Shown here piece by piece: positions 14,450 to 18,335 of a stretch of DNA of 18,335 nucleotides (positions are counted from its first letter, which is position 1; the number at the start of each line of letters is the position of its first letter). The stretch comes from Deinococcus sp. (GTDB taxonomy: Bacteria > Deinococcota > Deinococci > Deinococcales > Deinococcaceae). The position numbers were made by a program, and so were the translations under genes. The stretch is taken from contig NZ_JANYGJ010000251.1 of assembly GCF_025362455.1 (NCBI RefSeq), positions 1 through 18,335 on the forward strand. Direction: 5' to 3'. Below the pieces are notes generated by a model. That model did not search any database, had not been told where the DNA came from, and saw nothing but the letters and a program-made list of their open reading frames with translations.

Positions 14450-16837
14450 CTACGGCCTCGGTGGCGCTTCCGGCGGCGCCACCGGCTCCGGCGCGTTCGG
14501 ATCGACCTGCGGCACGATCTGCACCTCGCCCTGATTGCCCTGAAAGTCCACGTTGGGGTCGGTCTGCGCCGGACTGGTCTGCGCTGAACTGGTCTGCGCT
14601 GAACTGGTTTGGGCCGGGTCAGGCGTGGCCGGAACGAGGTCGGACGGCTGGGGAAACCGGGAGGCGTCCGGGGCAGCCTGGTCCGGTGCAGGCTGCTGGG
14701 TTGGTTGCGGCTGCGTCTGGGTCTGGGGCTGGGTCTGGGGCTGGGGCCGTGTCGGGGTCTGGGATGATGTCTGCTGCGGCTGTGTTTGTTGGGATTGGGT
14801 TGGCTGCGGCTGCGGCGCGGGCGTCTGGACCTCCGGCTGCGGCTCAGGCTTGGGCTGAGTTGCTGGCTGGGCCACCGGCTGGGTGCGAAAGGCCATCTTC
14901 ACCCGCCGCACCACCACGTACTCGATGCCGCCCGGCTCGGTAAAGGTCTCAACCGGCGTGCCCATCAGCGCCCCAGCCACCGCCTGCTTCCAGATCGGGG
15001 CCGAGATGGTGCCGCTGTAAGCCCAGGTCGGCAGCGAGCCGCCCGCCTGCTTACCCACCCAGACGGCGCCGGTCAGGTTGGGCGCGGTGCCGACGAACCA
15101 CAGGTCCTTGATGTCGTTGGTGGTGCCGGTCTTGCCCGCCACGTCGCGGCCCGGAATCCGGGCGCCAACGCCCAGGCCACCCTGAAGCCGTTCCAGGTCG
15201 TTGACCACACCCCGGATCATGTCCAGGCCCAGCCAGGCGGTCTGCGCGTCCCAGACGCGGCGGGGCAGCGGGGCCGGGCGGCTGTAGATGACCTTGCCGC
15301 GCGCGTCCTCCACCCGGCGCACCAGGCTGGGCGCGAAATAGTTGCCGCCGTTGGCGAACGGCACGTAGGCGGCGGCCATCTGGAGCGGGCTGGCCTCCAG
15401 CGTGCCGATGGCCAGCGACAGTCCGGCGTTGGGCGGCGGGCTCAGGCCCAGTTCGCGCAATTTGTCCTCGAACTTGCCCATGCCGAGCTGCTGGCCGAGT
15501 CTCACGGTGGGCAGGTTCAGCGAGTGGTCCAGGGCGTAGCGCAGCGTCACGCGGCGGCCCGTCCAGTGCCCGTCGTAGTTCTGCGGCTGATAGTCGCCGG
15601 TCAGCGGCGAATCGAGCACGGTGTCCGACTGTTTCCAGCCCTGCGAGAGAGCCAGCGTATATAGCAGCGGTTTGACACTGCTGCCCACCTGGCGCCGCGC
15701 CTGCACGGCATTGTTCCAGTCTGCCGGGCGGCCCCCGGTCAGCTTCTGGCCCACCAGGGCGCGGACCTCGCCGTTGCTGGGGTCGATCAGGGCGATGCCC
15801 AGGGTGGCCTGGTCGGGCAACTGGGCGTTCAGGCTGGCCTGCTCGGCGGCCTGCTGCTCCCCCAGGTCGAGCGTGGCGTAGACCTTGCCGCCGCCGTAGA
15901 GCGCCTTGCGTCCGATCTGGGCGGCCAGTTCCTGCTCCAGCGCCTGCATGAAGTGAAAGGCCTGCCCCTGCTGCGGCGCCGGGTTGTTGGCCTCCAGGCT
16001 GCCGGGGTTGACCAGCTTCGCCGACTGGACCTGGCCGTAAGCGCCCCAGGTCACTTGCCAGCCGGACGGCTGAATCGGCGTGAGCCAGGCGGCGTTGGCC
16101 TCGGCAGCCGTGGCGCGGCCATCTTGCACCATGCGCCCCAGCAGAATTTTCATCAGCGGGCGGTAGCCGGTAAAATCCTTGTAACGGGTGTTGGGCGCCG
16201 GAATCAGGGTCGCCAGGTAAGCGCTCTCGGCCAGGTTCAGGGCCGAGGCCGGTTTGCGGAAATACGCCTGCGCCGCCGAGCCGATGCCCACGATGTCGGA
16301 CTTGCCGCCGTCGCCCCAGTAGATGATGTTGAGGTAGGCGTTGAGAATCTGGGCCTTGCTGAACTGGTTCTCCAACTGGTAAGCCAGCACGGCTTCCTTG
16401 AACTTGCGCTCGGCGGTGCGGGCGCTGGCGAGGTTGCTCAGCAGGGTGTTTTTGACGACCTGCTGGGTGATGCTCGACCCGCCCTCCAGATCGTTCTTGA
16501 AGATGCCCTTGAGCAGCCCGCGCCCGATGCCGATGAAATCCACGCCGCCGTGATCGTAGTAGCGCCGGTCCTCGCTGGTGACCACCGCCGTGCGCGCCCA
16601 GCCGCTGATCTGGGCGAGCGGCAGCAGGTTGCGGCTGACGGTCTGGCCGCTACTCAGGGTCGGGGTCAGGGTGGCGACCAGGTGGTTTACGCGGTCATAG
16701 ACGCGGGTGGTGCCGCTGAATTCCAGCACGTCGAGGTCGCCGACGCTGGGCAGGTCGCGCCCCCAGGCGTACCACATCCCCGTCAGCGTGAGGCCCAGCA
16801 GCAACAGCAAGGCGAATACAGCTCTGAGGAAGCGCAT
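14450..16837 (-). CDS. Class A penicillin-binding protein (glycosyltransferase 51 / transpeptidase)
   Basis: This bifunctional 795-aa enzyme polymerises lipid II into glycan strands and cross-links peptides outside the membrane. The start is ATG 16837: MRFLRAVFALLLLLGLTLTG is a membrane anchor, whereas the longer frame upstream is noncoding. The GT51 domain has TSEDRRYYDHGGVD (catalytic Glu89) and GGSSITQQVVKN (119-130). The transpeptidase domain has SSVK (386-389, nucleophile Ser386), SLN (439-441) and KTG (569-571). From about residue 652 to the end comes a disordered tail rich in Gln, Pro and Thr, including the pentapeptide array QTSSA at the DNA-level 15-bp repeat, ending APPRP. TATGCT lies 8 nt before the ATG. 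PBP1a-type by architecture; the allele name is not assigned. Confidence 0.94.
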   Translation of the reverse strand: MRFLRAVFALLLLLGLTLTGMWYAWGRDLPSVGDLDVLEFSGTTRVYDRVNHLVATLTPTLSSGQTVSRNLLPLAQISGWARTAVVTSEDRRYYDHGGVDFIGIGRGLLKGIFKNDLEGGSSITQQVVKNTLLSNLASARTAERKFKEAVLAYQLENQFSKAQILNAYLNIIYWGDGGKSDIVGIGSAAQAYFRKPASALNLAESAYLATLIPAPNTRYKDFTGYRPLMKILLGRMVQDGRATAAEANAAWLTPIQPSGWQVTWGAYGQVQSAKLVNPGSLEANNPAPQQGQAFHFMQALEQELAAQIGRKALYGGGKVYATLDLGEQQAAEQASLNAQLPDQATLGIALIDPSNGEVRALVGQKLTGGRPADWNNAVQARRQVGSSVKPLLYTLALSQGWKQSDTVLDSPLTGDYQPQNYDGHWTGRRVTLRYALDHSLNLPTVRLGQQLGMGKFEDKLRELGLSPPPNAGLSLAIGTLEASPLQMAAAYVPFANGGNYFAPSLVRRVEDARGKVIYSRPAPLPRRVWDAQTAWLGLDMIRGVVNDLERLQGGLGVGARIPGRDVAGKTGTTNDIKDLWFVGTAPNLTGAVWVGKQAGGSLPTWAYSGTISAPIWKQAVAGALMGTPVETFTEPGGIEYVVVRRVKMAFRTQPVAQPATQPKPEPQPEVQTPAPQPQPTQSQQTQPQQTSSQTPTRPQPQTQPQTQTQPQPTQQPAPDQAAPDASRFPQPSDLVPATPDPAQTSSAQTSSAQTSPAQTDPNVDFQGNQGEVQIVPQVDPNAPEPVAPPEAPPRP
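14561..14620. repeat. Four 15-bp tandem repeats in the penicillin-binding-protein tail
   Basis: GGTCTGCGCTGAACT is perfect at 14576-14590 and 14591-14605, with diverged copies on each side (14561-14575, 14606-14620). Minus strand: QTSSA pentapeptides. One plus-strand frame reads CAELV repeats, again the A-x-L form. Confidence 0.9.
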
Positions 16838-16962
16838 ATATGAGCAGCATAGCGCCGGGGCCTGAAGGCGGTCTGAAGGCTGATGAGGTCGGGGATTTTG
16901 AGGCCGGGCGTACCCACTCGCGCCAAACATCGTCTGGCATGAGCTGGACGACCTCGCGCCGA

Positions 16963-16992
16963 GCCGGTGCTCAGATAGCCGGTGCTCAGATA
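16963..16992. repeat. Perfect 15-bp tandem duplication in the divergent intergenic region
   Basis: GCCGGTGCTCAGATA occurs at 16963-16977 and 16978-16992, between the penicillin-binding-protein gene and the MarR promoter. It is noncoding in the chosen annotation. Confidence 0.92.
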
Positions 16993-17027
16993 AACATCTG
17001 TACAGGCGAGCACACCCTCAAAACTCT

Positions 17028-17061
17028 TCGTCTTGACGATAGTTGTTGCCACGAGTATATT
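17028..17061 (+). promoter_or_regulatory. MarR-operon promoter with overlapping palindrome
   Basis: TTGACG (17033-17038), a 17-bp spacer and TATATT (17056-17061) form the best sigma-70-type promoter in the window. The ATG at 17071 is 9 nt after the -10, so the leader is only a few bases. The perfect palindrome TCGTC-TT-GACGA (17028-17039) covers the -35 and is a natural candidate operator for the MarR protein encoded directly downstream, as these regulators commonly repress their own promoters. Confidence 0.65.
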
Positions 17062-17070
17062 CACAGCGAG

Positions 17071-17547
17071 ATGACCAGTCCATCCAGCTCCATCACCACC
17101 CCCGAACATCAGCTTTACCTGGCGCTTCAGACGCTGGCGAGCGATTTGAGTCAGCAGCCCACCGAGCTGCTCAGGGCGACGGGACTGAGCACGGCGCAGT
17201 TCAACGTGCTGCGGATTCTGCGCGGCGCGGGCGCGGGCCTGACCTGCGGCGAAATCGGCGGGCGCCTGATCGCCCGTGACCCCGACGTGACCCGCCTGCT
17301 GGACCGCTTGGAACACGCCGGACTGGTCGCCCGCACCCGCGAGCGCCGGGACCGCCGGGTGGTCACCTCACGCATCAGCGAGGCCGGGTTGAAGCTGCTC
17401 GCCAGCCTCGACGCCCCACTTTCGCGCCTCCACGCCGCGCAGTTCGCCCACCTGCCCCCTGAAAAGCTGGAACTGCTGCTGACGCTGCTGCGGGAGATAC
17501 CTCCGCGCAACCGTGAGGCCGCACCTGAATCCAGGGAGACCGAATGA
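17071..17547 (+). CDS. MarR-family transcriptional regulator
   Basis: The 158-aa protein has the MarR winged-helix layout: N-terminal dimerisation helices, LSTAQFNVLRILRGAG, the recognition region LTCGEIGGRLIARDPDVTRL, and the wing LVARTRERRDRRVVTSRISE carrying the conserved DRR motif. The C-terminal helices complete the dimer interface. I start it at ATG 17071 because it follows the promoter; the frame upstream to 16840 crosses the 15-bp repeat and promoter and is not coding. It overlaps the downstream dioxygenase gene in ATGA. MarR members next to CatE/MhqA-like dioxygenases (MhqR, CatR/YodB-type in Bacillus) sense catechols and quinones, so this one probably derepresses its operon on aromatic or oxidant exposure; the ligand is inference. 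Confidence 0.88.
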   Translation: MTSPSSSITTPEHQLYLALQTLASDLSQQPTELLRATGLSTAQFNVLRILRGAGAGLTCGEIGGRLIARDPDVTRLLDRLEHAGLVARTRERRDRRVVTSRISEAGLKLLASLDAPLSRLHAAQFAHLPPEKLELLLTLLREIPPRNREAAPESRETE

Positions 17548-18335
17548 CCCCACTTACGCCCTTCCGACTGAACAAAGCCCTCAGCGTCGGCCCCGTGGCG
17601 CTGTCGGTCAGCGACCTGAGCCGCAGCCTAGCGTTTTACACGCAGGTGCTGGGCCTAGTAGTGCTGCGCCAGGACGGCCACGCGGCAGAGCTGGGCGTGC
17701 CAGGCCGGGCGCTGCTGAAGCTGCGCGAGCTGAGCGGCGCCCCGCGTGCGCCGGGCAACAGCCCCGGCCTGTTCCACCTCGCGCTGCTGCTACCGAGCCG
17801 CGCCGAACTGGGGCAGTTGGTGCGCCGCATCGCGGCGACAGGCGTGCGGCTGGGCCAGGGCGACCATCTGGTCAGCGAGGCCTTTTATCTGAATGACCCC
17901 GACGGGCACGGCATCGAGATCTACTATGACCGGCCTCAAGACACCTGGCAGTGGCAGGCCGGTGAGGTGGTCATGGGCAGTGAGCCGGTAAACATCGCCA
18001 GCCTGCTCGCCGAGGCCGGGCCAGAAGCGCCGTACAGCGGGCTGCCGGGCGGCACGGTGATGGGCCACGTTCACCTGCGCGTCAGCGACATCGCCGCCAC
18101 CGAAGTTTTTTACAGCGGCGTGCTGGGCTTTGATGTCACCAGCCGCTGGTCGGGCCAGGCGCTGTTCATCTCGGTAGGCGGCTACCACCATCATCTGGGC
18201 CTGAACACCTGGCACAGCGCGGGTGGGCGAGCGGCGCCGGAGCACAGCCTCAAGCTCGAAGAGGCGCAGTTCTACCTACCGGGTGTGGCAGAGGTTGACC
18301 GCCTGGCCGGGCGCCTACACGAAGCGGGCGTGGCC
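17544..18335 (+). CDS. Two-module VOC-family ring-cleaving dioxygenase, CatE/MhqA-like (partial, 3' end outside window)
   Basis: The visible 264 residues contain two vicinal-oxygen-chelate modules. Module one starts VGPVALSVSDLSRSLAFY and ends DPDGHGIEIYYDRP (119-131). Module two starts MGHVHLRVSDIAATEVFY (173-190) and has FISVGGYHHHLGLNTWHS (208-225). The HVHL and GYHHH histidines are the metal-site residues expected in CatE-like extradiol (catechol 2,3-) dioxygenases and hydroquinone dioxygenases such as MhqA; the third ligand (Glu) would lie beyond 18335. The ATG overlaps the MarR stop in ATGA with GGGAG upstream, so the pair is co-translated. Ring cleavage of catechol or hydroquinone is the family role; the substrate is not fixed by the sequence. 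Confidence 0.85.
   Translation, partial: MTPLTPFRLNKALSVGPVALSVSDLSRSLAFYTQVLGLVVLRQDGHAAELGVPGRALLKLRELSGAPRAPGNSPGLFHLALLLPSRAELGQLVRRIAATGVRLGQGDHLVSEAFYLNDPDGHGIEIYYDRPQDTWQWQAGEVVMGSEPVNIASLLAEAGPEAPYSGLPGGTVMGHVHLRVSDIAATEVFYSGVLGFDVTSRWSGQALFISVGGYHHHLGLNTWHSAGGRAAPEHSLKLEEAQFYLPGVAEVDRLAGRLHEAGVA

Overview
The window looks like a chromosomal segment of a Deinococcus-type bacterium. This is an inference from its high GC content (about two thirds over most genes, by eye), its metabolic and envelope genes, and many start codons preceded by a TANNNT -10 hexamer only 6-9 nt upstream, the leaderless pattern described for Deinococcus. No rRNA, tRNA or CRISPR array was seen.

Left end (1-2135): a lower-GC type II restriction-modification pair on the + strand, a C5-cytosine methyltransferase overlapping a PD-(D/E)XK endonuclease of unrecognised family. 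It is probably horizontally acquired. Its stop lies one base from the stop of the convergent fadB-like gene (2137-4215, -), which is divergent from a zinc-independent quinone oxidoreductase (4342-5367, +).

Middle (5377-11697, all -): a hypothetical gene broken by a 17-bp duplication, a 101-aa hypothetical protein, a secreted hypothetical protein, then a gene string in transcription order: NlpC/P60-like cysteine hydrolase, a 27-aa ORF, a TPR-type membrane protein, a small antitoxin-like protein, RsmI, a 23-aa ORF and PfkA. Both tiny ORFs end exactly on the non-ATG start codon of the next gene, which suggests translational coupling.

Mobile zone (about 11790-13381): a decayed IS5-family transposase remnant abutting a complete-length but inactivated ISAs1-type element with 22-bp inverted repeats and no target duplication.

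Right end (13448-18335): a beta-lactamase-fold serine hydrolase converging on a class A penicillin-binding protein with a Gln/Pro/Thr-rich tail, then a divergent MarR regulator in an ATGA-overlap operon with a CatE/MhqA-like two-module VOC dioxygenase that runs off the window.

The most unusual feature is not one gene but a process: at least eleven short tandem duplications with periods of 14-18 bp (six of them 15 bp) lie in gene ends, promoters, IS DNA and coding tails. Two of them (17 bp and 2 x 14 bp) explain frameshifts exactly. Several 15-bp arrays encode pentapeptides of the A-x-L-x-x type.
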